Assembly: GCA_019752515.1 (NCBI GenBank)
Contig: JAIEMB010000016.1
Coordinates: 37,424 to 101,423 of the forward strand
Reading direction: 5' to 3'
Length of the DNA: 64,000 nt
Source: Alphaproteobacteria bacterium
Lineage (GTDB): Bacteria > Pseudomonadota > Alphaproteobacteria > UBA9655
The notes beneath the pieces are model-generated. The model saw only the letters and a list, made by a program, of their open reading frames with translations. It ran no database searches and was not told where the DNA came from. Made by a program: the position numbers and the translations under genes. Of the stretch, positions 28,201 to 36,661 are shown one piece after another. Within the stretch, counting starts at the first letter, position 1. Every line of letters begins with the position of its first letter.

Positions 28201-28524
28201 TTCAGTGACGATTTCATCACAGTCAAAAATGGCGTTGGAAAAAGCATGGCCTTAGGTTTCACAGTTGATGGAAAATTAGATCGCATAAAACGTCTTTTTG
28301 CTCTTAAAGGTAACATTATCCCCGCTCGTTTCCTTAATTCTATCTTAAGTAATATCCCTATTATTGGCTCCTTAATCAATGGAGGGGAAGGAGAAGGCCT
28401 TTTTGCAATTGCTTATACGGTCAAGGGTTCCTTTGACAATCCAGAAGTATCCCTTAATCCTCTCTCTGCTCTCGCACCTGGCTTTATAAGGAAAATTTTT
28501 CAATCCATTGGAGAAGAGGAGTGA
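25288..28524 (+). CDS. large AsmA/YhdP-like envelope protein
   Basis: A 1078-residue protein with one N-terminal membrane helix (about residues 24-48), followed by a long strand-rich periplasmic body of the AsmA/YhdP type (DUF3971 and AsmA-like C-terminal regions). Recognisable elements are the N-terminal LTADIEDALSAPQIG...VWHRWNRPFEIELVNVQL and the C-terminal NDAGQFLKNLSIYEGIHGGYIT and GEGEGLFAIAYTVKGSFDNPEVSLNPLSALAPGFIRKIF. AsmA-clade proteins form hydrophobic grooves thought to carry phospholipids between the membranes. The GTG start has a CGGAG ribosome binding site 5 bases upstream. tilS follows after 80 bases. Confidence 0.85.
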   Translation: MYKLKLTLPPFLKKGIFSKKIILFFFEFLGSLLGLLSVLLLLLLGRLSMGPLNLDFLTADIEDALSAPQIGINASIKETQLVWHRWNRPFEIELVNVQLKKGENPHWLRIEHVGVSLRLFHLLIGNVSLKQLRIYRPHILLERDESGSFSLGFGESKPDQEFSFEEIAPLLALGGSNPALGKINDLSKISIIEADILLKDEEENQSWELPRSTLVLKRHIHGFQTELTLNPKKGYGSFTLGLAHQLGSARFDVFANFNHISFKNLIEKDRPVLSLPQAKDMTMDDILNFFQHWDIPLNGNAHLAFIPKTAQLIEGACNIDMGKGELDLSLATLLPLPIASGNLTALVSPHSIELKNASLLSDEMLLHLSGNLASPSSPLGLKNLFEPGQVLEVQGKVEDLLLDHLAALWPQNLAHLAREWLTQNLRKGTLTEATFTLKGHGEEKGLTVDNLHGTLVGEGAEVTYLRGLPPAQNVKASATFDKQGFYIKLYSGDVKNVHITEGQIKISGLDTDHEALSLNIKAKGPLPDVLDVINHKPLEYASYGGIDPKKTKGNGAVNLYVDFPLLANLQFKDVKMTLEGAFKGVELERKITDELTVQVTEGDLAVNLTQDQMQIQGKGNVNKLPSNLAYTHFFTESKPYELLIQVETTASFEDFNRLGFDYRNYGKGPTKAKVTYMLEKEKKSRLNVDLDTTHASLVFPPLEWEKKRGEKGELSFELIFKEGHLVKMKDLKMHSPSYSLQGEVLFSNKAWKSIILSEFKGPYTETQIVLYTPKENVYEVTFKGHSVNLEKFLEYVEKEEHTQDQTRSDIKLFAEVDQLRLGEDKIFHSVKASADLFLQGQDTKWNSVNLRAKAGTGTALRGDMAHVSGGILFDITPGPDNTQSLLVRANDAGQFLKNLSIYEGIHGGYITIKAKRKDHGPYEGIFKIIDFEAKEVPLLARFAALLSPMGIVNFVAGTNMIPMDRFVSNFHFSDDFITVKNGVGKSMALGFTVDGKLDRIKRLFALKGNIIPARFLNSILSNIPIIGSLINGGEGEGLFAIAYTVKGSFDNPEVSLNPLSALAPGFIRKIFQSIGEEE

Positions 28525-28604
28525 AAGAAAAGATGAGTCGAGATTTTTTATTCTGTGTGTTCAATAGAATACCTTTTATGTGATTTGCCACCGCATGGTA
28601 TACA

Positions 28605-29846
28605 ATGAAAAACTCTCGTTCTGAATTTGAAACTTGCCTTGAAGATATGCCTACCCCCCTTGCTCTCGCTGTTTCAGGGGGATCTGATAGTATGGCTCTT
28701 ATGCTTCTGGCACAGAAATGGGCTGCCCAAAAAGGGTATCCCATTGTAGCTTTAACTGTTGACCATGGACTCAGAACTGAATCCCGCTCTGAAGCTCTCC
28801 ATGTTCAGAAATGGGCTAAGGATAGAGGTATTGAGCACGTCATATTAGAGTGGGCAGGGGAAAAACCAACTTCACGTCTTCAAGAAAAAGCACGGGAAGC
28901 ACGTTACAATCTTCTAACATCCTGGTGTAAAGAAAATCACGTTCCTACCCTTCTTCTAGGTCATCATCAACAAGATCAGGAAGAAACTTTTTGGCTTCGC
29001 CTTGCTGCAGGAAGTGGGCTTGAGGGTCTCGGAGGAATGAAACAGAAAAGTATAAGGAACGGAATCATTCTTCTACGTCCCCTTCTTCATTTTTCAAAAG
29101 AACATCTTCAAGATATATTAAAAGTCGAAAAGCAAACATGGATAAATGACCCTAGCAATGAAAATCCACGCTTTTTTAGAGGACGTTTGCGATTGCTTTT
29201 GAAAGAGGAAGGTCTTTCTGTTCCTCGCTTAGGCAAGGTCATAACTAAACTTCAGGAGGATAGTGATTTTATACGTTCTTCTCTTCAGGAAGTTCTTCAA
29301 ACTATCGTACAGATTTATGAAGAAGGATACATTACAATTTCAAAAAAGGAATTTGAAAAATTACACCCAGCTCTGGCCAAGAGAGTTGTATTGTTTTTGG
29401 TGCAGTGGTTTTCTAAAGGGTCCTACCCGCCGCGGTCTCACCAAATTATTTCAATTTTTGAAAAACTTAAAAAGGGAACAGCCTTTACAGGAGGCGGGGT
29501 TTATTGGGTGCCAGACTCAGAAGGAATCTCCCTGTTTCGTGAATTTTCAGCTATTTCTCCTCGTCTCCCCCTTAAGCAATTGCTGGGAAAAATGCTTTGG
29601 GATCAACGTTTTTGGGTGGACCCAAAGGTTCAAAGCTTTTTCCCCCACGAGACCTACCTCGCCCCTTTAGGTTCAATTCCTTCGTTAAAAAAAATAATAA
29701 CATCTAAAATCCCGGCTCGGGCCCGATTAAGCCTTCCTGCTTTTTGGTTGAAGGGGGAGCTTGTTACCGTTCCTCATCTCTGTTACAATAAATTGAAAAA
29801 TGAAGAGGATATAAAAAAATTTATTAATTTGAAACCCCTCTTTTAA
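28605..29846 (+). CDS. tilS: tRNA(Ile)-lysidine synthetase
   Basis: A 413-residue N-type ATP pyrophosphatase that converts C34 of tRNA-Ile(CAU) to lysidine, an essential step for reading AUA. The PP-loop SGGSDSMALM begins at residue 24. Also visible are TVDHGLRTESRSEA, LLGHHQQDQEETFWLRLAAGSGLEGL and WINDPSNENPRFFRGRLR. The C-terminal region is divergent, as usual. It lies 59 bases before ftsH, the conserved tilS-ftsH neighbourhood. Confidence 0.95.
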   Translation: MKNSRSEFETCLEDMPTPLALAVSGGSDSMALMLLAQKWAAQKGYPIVALTVDHGLRTESRSEALHVQKWAKDRGIEHVILEWAGEKPTSRLQEKAREARYNLLTSWCKENHVPTLLLGHHQQDQEETFWLRLAAGSGLEGLGGMKQKSIRNGIILLRPLLHFSKEHLQDILKVEKQTWINDPSNENPRFFRGRLRLLLKEEGLSVPRLGKVITKLQEDSDFIRSSLQEVLQTIVQIYEEGYITISKKEFEKLHPALAKRVVLFLVQWFSKGSYPPRSHQIISIFEKLKKGTAFTGGGVYWVPDSEGISLFREFSAISPRLPLKQLLGKMLWDQRFWVDPKVQSFFPHETYLAPLGSIPSLKKIITSKIPARARLSLPAFWLKGELVTVPHLCYNKLKNEEDIKKFINLKPLF

Positions 29847-29905
29847 GATCTGTTAAGATTCACTATATAAAATCATACATGTCTTTAACGTGAGAGCTGC
29901 ATTAT

Positions 29906-31846
29906 ATGAACCGAAATTTAGCCCTTTGGATAATTATAGGACTTTTTCTTGTTGCAATATTTAATTTGTTTCAATCTCCACCTAATCAAAAGCAACATAT
30001 AAATATAGACTATTCTACTCTTCTACAAGATGCCAAAGAAGGTCGCGTTCAAGATGTGCTTATTCGAGGCGATCTCGTAAATGGACAATTGACGGATGGA
30101 AGTACTTTTTCATCTGCCGTTCCTCCACACGACACCCATCTTGTCGATCGCCTTTTAGAAAGTGGCGTTCGAATCAAAGCAGCTCCTCCTGAAGAAGATA
30201 TGCCCACTTTCTTTCAAGTTCTTATTTCTTGGCTCCCTATGATACTTCTTATTGGTGTGTGGATATTTTTTATGCGTCAGATGCAAGCCGGAGGAAATAA
30301 AGCCATGGGGTTTGGTAAATCTCGGGCACGCCTTATGGATGATAAAAAAACACAAGTTACTTTTAATGACGTAGCTGGCGTTGATGAAGCCAAACAAGAA
30401 TTAGAAGAGGTCGTGGAATTTCTTAGAGATCCACAAAAATTTCAACGCTTGGGAGGTAAAATACCACGCGGCATCTTACTTGTAGGTCCCCCTGGAACTG
30501 GAAAAACACTCCTTGCGCGGGCAATTGCTGGAGAAGCGAATGTTCCTTTTTTTACAATTTCAGGCTCTGACTTCGTGGAAATGTTTGTAGGCGTAGGCGC
30601 AAGCCGCGTCCGTGATCTCTTTGAACAAGGAAAGAAGAATGCTCCTTGTATCATTTTTATTGATGAAATTGACGCCGTAGGGCGACATAGAGGAGCTGGA
30701 CTTGGAGGAGGGAACGATGAGCGAGAGCAAACCCTAAATCAGCTTCTTGTTGAAATGGATGGGTTTGAAGCAAATGATGGTGTTATCCTTATTTCTGCAA
30801 CCAATCGGCCTGATGTCCTCGATCCTGCTCTCCTAAGACCGGGTCGTTTTGATAGACAAGTTGTTGTCCCTAATCCTGATGTGATCGGCCGTGAAAAGAT
30901 TTTAGCTGTCCATGCCCGAAATGTACCCTTGGCTGATAATGTGGTTCTTAAGGTTATTGCACGCGGCACACCTGGTTTTTCTGGTGCTGACCTTGCAAAC
31001 CTTATTAATGAAGCGGCCCTTCTCGCAGCACGACGGAATCGAAGGACAGTTTCCATGGCTGAACTAGAAGAGGCTAAGGATAAGGTGATGATGGGAAGTG
31101 AACGACGATCTATGGTTATGACAGAAGAAGAAAAACGTCTAACGGCTTACCATGAATCGGGACATGCGGTTGTTGCTTTCCACTCTCCTGCCTCAGATCC
31201 CATCCATAAGGCCACCATTATCCCCCGAGGCAGGGCCCTCGGTATGGTGATGCGCCTTCCTGAAGGTGACCGGGTATCAATGTCTCGCGAGCGGCTCTAT
31301 GCTGATCTTGCTGTTGCAATGGGGGGACGTATTGCTGAAGAAATGATATTTGGACCTAATAAAGTCACAACAGGGGCTTCATCTGATATTAGCATGGCAA
31401 CGCAAATGGCTCGACGAATGGTTACAGAATGGGGCATGAGCGATAAATTAGGCCCCATTACCTATGGGGAAAATACGCAAGAAGTTTTCTTAGGGCACTC
31501 TGTTGCCCAACATAAAAACATTTCAGAATCCACAGCACAAGTTATTGACCAAGAAATCAAACGCATTGTTGAGGAATCTTACGAGAAAGCTAAACAACTT
31601 CTTACAAAGCATCGTGACCATCTTGAGCTTCTTGCTCAAACCCTACTCGAGTACGAAACTCTTAGTGGTGATGAGATTGATGTCCTTTTAAAAAATGGGA
31701 GACTGGATCGTGTTAAATCTGCCACCGGCCCAGAGTTGCCTAAATCCTCATCTATACCTTCAGGAGGTAGTAAAACATCTCAGAAATCTCGAAAGTCAGC
31801 TCCTAAAAAGTCTGCACCAAAAGGGGCTCAAGAAGCAAAAGCATAG
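29906..31846 (+). CDS. ftsH: ATP-dependent zinc metalloprotease FtsH
   Basis: A 646-residue membrane-anchored AAA+ protease that degrades unassembled membrane proteins and regulatory proteins (LpxC or heat-shock factor in other species). Two membrane helices (about residues 5-23 and 107-125) flank a periplasmic domain. Walker A GPPGTGKT lies at 194-201, Walker B is CIIFIDEID, the second region of homology is [20 protein letters not shown], and the zinc site HESGH lies at 416-420. The C-terminus is Ser/Lys-rich. Complete and of normal length. Confidence 0.98.
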   Translation: MNRNLALWIIIGLFLVAIFNLFQSPPNQKQHINIDYSTLLQDAKEGRVQDVLIRGDLVNGQLTDGSTFSSAVPPHDTHLVDRLLESGVRIKAAPPEEDMPTFFQVLISWLPMILLIGVWIFFMRQMQAGGNKAMGFGKSRARLMDDKKTQVTFNDVAGVDEAKQELEEVVEFLRDPQKFQRLGGKIPRGILLVGPPGTGKTLLARAIAGEANVPFFTISGSDFVEMFVGVGASRVRDLFEQGKKNAPCIIFIDEIDAVGRHRGAGLGGGNDEREQTLNQLLVEMDGFEANDGVILISATNRPDVLDPALLRPGRFDRQVVVPNPDVIGREKILAVHARNVPLADNVVLKVIARGTPGFSGADLANLINEAALLAARRNRRTVSMAELEEAKDKVMMGSERRSMVMTEEEKRLTAYHESGHAVVAFHSPASDPIHKATIIPRGRALGMVMRLPEGDRVSMSRERLYADLAVAMGGRIAEEMIFGPNKVTTGASSDISMATQMARRMVTEWGMSDKLGPITYGENTQEVFLGHSVAQHKNISESTAQVIDQEIKRIVEESYEKAKQLLTKHRDHLELLAQTLLEYETLSGDEIDVLLKNGRLDRVKSATGPELPKSSSIPSGGSKTSQKSRKSAPKKSAPKGAQEAKA

Positions 31847-31937
31847 ATTTATGTTTCAAAAAATGAATAGGAAGACAAGACGCGGTACGCCGAGGTCTGA
31901 CGTCTTTACTGGAAGAACGTGAATTGCTATAAGAATA

Positions 31938-32231
31938 TTATTTCCCGTTCTTTCCCATATTAAGGCGTTCCCGTAAGCCCTTTCCTGCTTTAAAGAAGGG
32001 GACATACTTGCCCTCAACTTCGACTTTTTCTCCTGTCCGTGGATTACGGCCAAGCCGTCTCTCCCGATAACGAACGGAAAAAGCACCAAAGCCTCTCAAT
32101 TCAACCCTATTCCCTTTGGCTAAGGCAGCACCTATCTCGCCAAAAATAATGTCGACGGCTTTTTCAACTTCACGCAATGACATATCAGGGAATTGTTGGC
32201 TTAATTTGTGAATTAACTCAGACTTTGTCAT
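31938..32231 (-). CDS. ihfB: integration host factor subunit beta
   Basis: A 97-residue HU/IHF DNA-bending protein: [17 protein letters not shown], then [30 protein letters not shown]. The RNPRTGE arm with Pro at its tip intercalates DNA. KSELI...[12 protein letters not shown] favours the beta subunit over alpha or HU. It is convergent with ftsH, and no clear terminator is seen in the 91 bases between them. Confidence 0.93.
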   Translation of the reverse strand: MTKSELIHKLSQQFPDMSLREVEKAVDIIFGEIGAALAKGNRVELRGFGAFSVRYRERRLGRNPRTGEKVEVEGKYVPFFKAGKGLRERLNMGKNGK

Positions 32232-32630
32232 CTTAGCCTCATTTCAGTATATTTTTGAAAAGTATACTCTTTTTATAATCTAATAACAAGTGAAACACGA
32301 AACCAGAAGTCACTTAAAGAAATCTAAACAAAACTATGTGCAAAAGATAATATAAATGAAGCGTTTGTTACAAATGTGAAAATATTTTAATGCTATTTAT
32401 AAAATTTACAAATTTATAATTTCAATAACAAAATCAGGATATTATTCATTTCCTTATCCTACCTTATCAAAATCAAAGAAGTTCATGATATAATAAATAA
32501 TTTAGTTATCATTTTAGATTAATTTTATCTATAAACAAGCTTTTGATTCTTTTTACTTTTTTTATCTTGTAAAAAATTTATTAAGGAGTTATCTTAACTT
32601 TCTGTAAATTTTTATGCATATGGTGATAAA
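32232..32630. other. very AT-rich intergenic region
   Basis: 399 bases between the divergent ihfB and the 922-residue exported protein gene. No ORF, RNA gene or strong hairpin is visible. It must hold both promoters; several TATAAT-like segments occur, but the composition makes single matches meaningless. A, T-rich DNA of this kind is the preferred target of MucR-type regulators. Confidence 0.4.
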
Positions 32631-35399
32631 ATGAAAAAGTACCTTTCCCTTTTAACGATTTCTTTTCTCTCTACTTCCTCTTTGTTAGAGGCGGTTCGTC
32701 TCGATTTTGAAGATCTGCCTTCCGTTCCCGTATTAAAAGCGAAGTTAGAAAGAAAGAAAAGTTTTTTGAAACACGGGCAATATCCAGGCAGACCTCTGCA
32801 ACTTCTGGCAAATGAGCGTTATACAAATGGGGTTCGTTTGAAGGTAAGCGCACTAAGTTCAATAATAAAATCCAAAGAATCCGCACTCGCAGGAACACCG
32901 GTTAAAATCGCTTTACGGGCATCAAGAACATATGAAGAAGGTAGAACATTCATCGCACGAGCTCGGGAGCTTACAGATTGTCCTAAGCCTGTGGTTAATA
33001 TCCAAACTCTTGCTTTTCATGAAAGAGCCCAGCTCGCAAAAAAACTACAGATTATTCTTCAAGACCATTCCTTCTACGAAGATTCCTCAGAAATAGGTAG
33101 AATTGAGTACATAGATCCCATTCAAAGTGAGAGATTAAAAGAGATAGTAGCCCTTCTTCTTAAACAGAACCATGCAATCAAAGGAGAAAGGGAAACCGAT
33201 AATGATAGAATTTGTACTCATCAAGCATTTCTTGACATGCTGTTTCAAACTTACGACCTTGTAAGTCAACAACAAGCAGTTGTTGACAAGCTTAGCGAAC
33301 CTTCATTAGCTTCACAATCTGCCCCATCTATAGATTCTGGGGCAGTAATAGAATCTCACCTTACTACTCTAAGAAAACTTAAAGATAGATATGCAGGAAT
33401 ATTTCTCTTTGATCGTCTTCAGAGGATAAGTGGTGAAAAGTCACTTCCTTTTGCCATTTTAACCAGCTTAGGATCTAAAGACCCAGCTCATCGAAAAGAA
33501 ATTGTGGAAAGTCATCCTTTTTATGGTCTTCTTTCAGCACGTCATAAGAATGAAGTCATGAGTCACCTTTTCGGCCATGATCTCACCCCTTTTCCTATAA
33601 CATTGATTGATAGAAGAGTAGTTGGCGAAGCCCCAAACCTTGAATCTTTAAAAGGAAATGTGTTTGAAATTGATGTTCCCTTGCCAAGTTATAGTGGTGA
33701 GCCGGCGCTAGGGGTTTGTTCTTCTTCATCTCCCCAGGATTTAGACGAGTTAATAATTAGTAGGCCACTAGAGCCTAGACACATGGGGGGATTAACCGCT
33801 GCCTTCCATAGATATACTGCCTATCCGAATGAAAATAGTTTATGTACTGTACTTCAAATGCCACGCAGAACCCTTCTTGGAAAAATTAAGGAAGAAGGAG
33901 AAAAAGAGGGAAGTGACGCACGTGATATACGGAATGCTTTAATGGCACCCATCTTAGCAAGGAAAGTCTCAGATGTCTCTCGTGTTGATTATCGGACTCC
34001 TCTCTTAATAGGTGATGATGTTATGCTGGAAGATTTTAGAGAATACCTTGACCATCTTCTCACTTCACGAGAGCCTTTACCTACTCAAATTGTGCATGCT
34101 TATGCAAATTCTACCAACCGAACGATTAATCTTTGGATGGGAAGTTATCAAAGTACGAGCCGACAATTGATTCTTGTTCATAATTGCAAAAATGAAGGGG
34201 AGAGAAGACCCATTCATTTATTCTATAATAACGGTCAATACCAACGTTTACTTCCTTTAGATGCCCCTGGACTAGAAAAAAAGCGTATGGAGTTGATGCA
34301 ACAAAGGTCTTTTGAGGTATGGCAAACAACTCCTGATTCATCCTTAATAGATGAACGCAACCTTTTCTTAGCTGAAGATGATATAGGGCACTTTAGTGAT
34401 ATTCTAGAGCAGCCAAGATTTCTACTCGTAGATTCATTTAACCCTTTCTTTGAAACAGACCCTGGCAATCCCCTTCCAAGAGGCTATAAACAGGAGCCTG
34501 ATCCTTCTCAGCCAGGGAGAACATGGGGGTTTCTTGAGGCTTTCTCAGAAGAACCAGGAGAGCTTACTCTTAGGGGAGATGGGTACGTTTTCTATTATGA
34601 TTTAATGAAAGAGGAGATAGCTCCCTTTCATGGGAAATCATTTGCTTTTGAAGTTGACGTTTGGAGCAATATGAAAGGTCCTTATTGTCAATTCTGGGAT
34701 TATCCCCATTTTCTTAAAACCGTTTCTGACCCTCACTCGGGGAACAGCACATGGGAAAAGTTAGCAATTGACTTTACTGTCAATGCTGCTCGGAGTAGAT
34801 TTTTATTTTATCCTATCATTGTTCCAAGTGCGAAAGATAAGCTAGAGCCTCCTATGATTAAAGTTAAAGGAGCAAATATAAGAGAAATAGAAAAGGCAAA
34901 ATATTCTGTTCCAATGTTTCCTTTAATATTTAATTATAGTTTTATAACTATTCGTCCGTCCGAAATTCCTCAAGGCTATAGTTTTGTTCAAGATCCTGAC
35001 GAAATGGCAAAAACACAATGGGGTCCTATTTCCGTTTCTCGCGTGCAAACAGAACATGCAAAAATTACAGGCGATGGATACGTTTTCTATCACCCGTTAT
35101 CGAAGGACGAAATAATAAAATTGTCTGGTCAGAGACTTCGTTTCACAGCCGAAATTCTAAGTAACACGCCGGGGGCTTACATCCAATACTGGGATTTTCC
35201 AAATCCAGATAAAACCAAATCTAAACCTTATTCGCAAATTGGAAGCTGGGAAACCTTAACTATTGAATTTGTAGTCAATCAACGTCAAAGCCAGTATCTC
35301 CTTTATCCTACTGTCATGCCAGGTATAAAAGCACCTGAGGCTGAATCAACAGAAGCCCCTATTGTTGAAGTTAGGAACTTAAGACTTAGTTATTTTTAA
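32631..35399 (+). CDS. exported 922-residue protein with two C-terminal tandem beta-sandwich-like modules
   Basis: It starts with a Sec signal peptide (residues 1-20, SSLLEA). Residues 20-600 have no family I recognise: a helical region to about 230, then a mixed region. The C-terminus holds two copies of a module of about 145 residues (about 616-760 and 776-922), each with GYxxxxDP, W-G, GDGYVFYY/H, L.G..L.F..E..SN..G.Y.Q.WD.P, W..L.I.F.V and LYP..-P. The same tandem pair ends the protein at 57.7-59.9 kb. The pattern (SN.pGAYIQYWD, then W..LTIEF.V) resembles carbohydrate-binding jelly-roll modules of the CBM_4_9 kind. No ribosome binding site is obvious. A terminator follows 50 bases downstream. 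I infer a secreted or surface protein that binds glycans. Confidence 0.75.
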   Translation: MKKYLSLLTISFLSTSSLLEAVRLDFEDLPSVPVLKAKLERKKSFLKHGQYPGRPLQLLANERYTNGVRLKVSALSSIIKSKESALAGTPVKIALRASRTYEEGRTFIARARELTDCPKPVVNIQTLAFHERAQLAKKLQIILQDHSFYEDSSEIGRIEYIDPIQSERLKEIVALLLKQNHAIKGERETDNDRICTHQAFLDMLFQTYDLVSQQQAVVDKLSEPSLASQSAPSIDSGAVIESHLTTLRKLKDRYAGIFLFDRLQRISGEKSLPFAILTSLGSKDPAHRKEIVESHPFYGLLSARHKNEVMSHLFGHDLTPFPITLIDRRVVGEAPNLESLKGNVFEIDVPLPSYSGEPALGVCSSSSPQDLDELIISRPLEPRHMGGLTAAFHRYTAYPNENSLCTVLQMPRRTLLGKIKEEGEKEGSDARDIRNALMAPILARKVSDVSRVDYRTPLLIGDDVMLEDFREYLDHLLTSREPLPTQIVHAYANSTNRTINLWMGSYQSTSRQLILVHNCKNEGERRPIHLFYNNGQYQRLLPLDAPGLEKKRMELMQQRSFEVWQTTPDSSLIDERNLFLAEDDIGHFSDILEQPRFLLVDSFNPFFETDPGNPLPRGYKQEPDPSQPGRTWGFLEAFSEEPGELTLRGDGYVFYYDLMKEEIAPFHGKSFAFEVDVWSNMKGPYCQFWDYPHFLKTVSDPHSGNSTWEKLAIDFTVNAARSRFLFYPIIVPSAKDKLEPPMIKVKGANIREIEKAKYSVPMFPLIFNYSFITIRPSEIPQGYSFVQDPDEMAKTQWGPISVSRVQTEHAKITGDGYVFYHPLSKDEIIKLSGQRLRFTAEILSNTPGAYIQYWDFPNPDKTKSKPYSQIGSWETLTIEFVVNQRQSQYLLYPTVMPGIKAPEAESTEAPIVEVRNLRLSYF

Positions 35400-35450
35400 A
35401 ATGTAGAATAGTAATTTTGCAAGAATAAAATTCTTTATTCTTTTCGTATT

Positions 35451-35486
35451 AAAAAGCAGAGCTTTATAAGCTCTGCTTTTTTCTTT
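35451..35486 (+). terminator. Rho-independent terminator
   Basis: A perfect 14-bp stem (AAAAAGCAGAGCTT / AAGCTCTGCTTTTT) with a 3-base loop, continuing into a T-rich tract. It ends the 922-residue protein transcript. A second, AT-only hairpin (35421-35429/35434-35442) lies just before it. Confidence 0.9.
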
Positions 35487-35679
35487 TCATTTTATGCAGA
35501 AAACGTGCCGCTCTTTAGATCAAATTAGAAAATTATATAGATAAAAAACAAATTAACTTTTATTTAAATTTTTACTTTTTGTTATCAATTTTAAATAAGG
35601 CTCTCATTCCTTTATTGTTATTGTTACTTCGCCTTCATACATCCATATAAGTATAAGTAATAAATTGTTTTTTTGGTCG

Positions 35680-36657
35680 ATGGTGCGTGTTTATCGTTTA
35701 TTGTTGATTGTGGTTACAGTTCTTTTGTCTTTTAGCAAAGCGTTCGCAATGCTAGAGGATAAGGAAAATGTACAACCATCTCCCTTGCAGAAGAAAAAAA
35801 TAGGGTCACTGGAAGGTGATACATTTCAATCTCCTCTAAAAAAAACTATACCTATCTTTCAACCCCTTTTAGAAGCTTCTCCCACAACTGCCGAGAGAAA
35901 GTTCTGGTCACCTATCAGACGTGAAATGGTATTTGAAGCGTATCCTTACAATAATCAACAATTTAAAAAATTTCCAATTTCTACCCCCAAGGTTCGCGAA
36001 ATATACAGAAAGCACGATCATGGAAATTTTTTTAAAATTATTAGGTTTAAGGGAAAAAAAACATTTCAAGCTGATCATTTATTTAATCCGGAAGCTCTTG
36101 TTCTTAATGAATCAGGAGATTGGGAAACAAATCTTGAGCGTATGAAACAAGGACTCGCACCAATTGGTCATAAGGGAATTGCAAGTGAATCCGATCGTCG
36201 TTTATTAGATGCGGATCATATCCTTAAAAAACAAAAGAATTTTAGAATTGATCTCCAACATGTGACTCAAAAAGATACAGGAGCTGATGAAGATCCTATT
36301 TGCGAAATGACACATGCAGCCCATTTGGGCCTTAATGCACGTTTAATTATAAAATATGATTCGAAAGTGAAAGAAGTGCATATTCTCTCTTCCAGCCTTG
36401 AAAAACAAGAGGCTGAAATTCTTCTGGGTTCTGATCAATTTATGGTAACAAATGTACTTCATTTCCGAAAAGGACTCTCTCTCATAGATCGAAACGCTTT
36501 TGGTACCTGGAGGGAAACATACTGGAAAAAACGTGCCGCTAAAATTGAAAAAGATCATTTTAATAAGAAACTTCCCCATCGTATTGTAAAGGCCCTGTTA
36601 TTCGATTCTCCAAAAAAGCACAGTCATGAATATGACGATGAAAATAAGGCAATCTAG
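35680..36657 (+). CDS. exported LHH/HNH-type nuclease (putative toxin or effector)
   Basis: A 325-residue protein with a Sec signal peptide (residues 1-23, ending KAFA). Residues about 40-130 are a basic linker with no family I know. Residues about 150-225 match the LHH branch of HNH/EndoVII-type toxin nucleases: WETNLERMKQGLAPIGHKG, then IDLQHVTQ with the His at about 194, then ICEMTHAAHLG. The family's LHH triad reads LQH here, with one His replaced by Gln, and a 14-residue or so insertion (SESDRRLLDADHILKK) separates GHKG from IDLQH. LHH domains normally end large polymorphic toxins; a stand-alone, signal-peptide-bearing version is unusual. ATG 35680 gives a proper signal peptide; a TTG at 35665 is in frame. 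No adjacent immunity gene is seen. Confidence 0.7.
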   Translation: MVRVYRLLLIVVTVLLSFSKAFAMLEDKENVQPSPLQKKKIGSLEGDTFQSPLKKTIPIFQPLLEASPTTAERKFWSPIRREMVFEAYPYNNQQFKKFPISTPKVREIYRKHDHGNFFKIIRFKGKKTFQADHLFNPEALVLNESGDWETNLERMKQGLAPIGHKGIASESDRRLLDADHILKKQKNFRIDLQHVTQKDTGADEDPICEMTHAAHLGLNARLIIKYDSKVKEVHILSSSLEKQEAEILLGSDQFMVTNVLHFRKGLSLIDRNAFGTWRETYWKKRAAKIEKDHFNKKLPHRIVKALLFDSPKKHSHEYDDENKAI

Positions 36658-36661
36658 AAAC

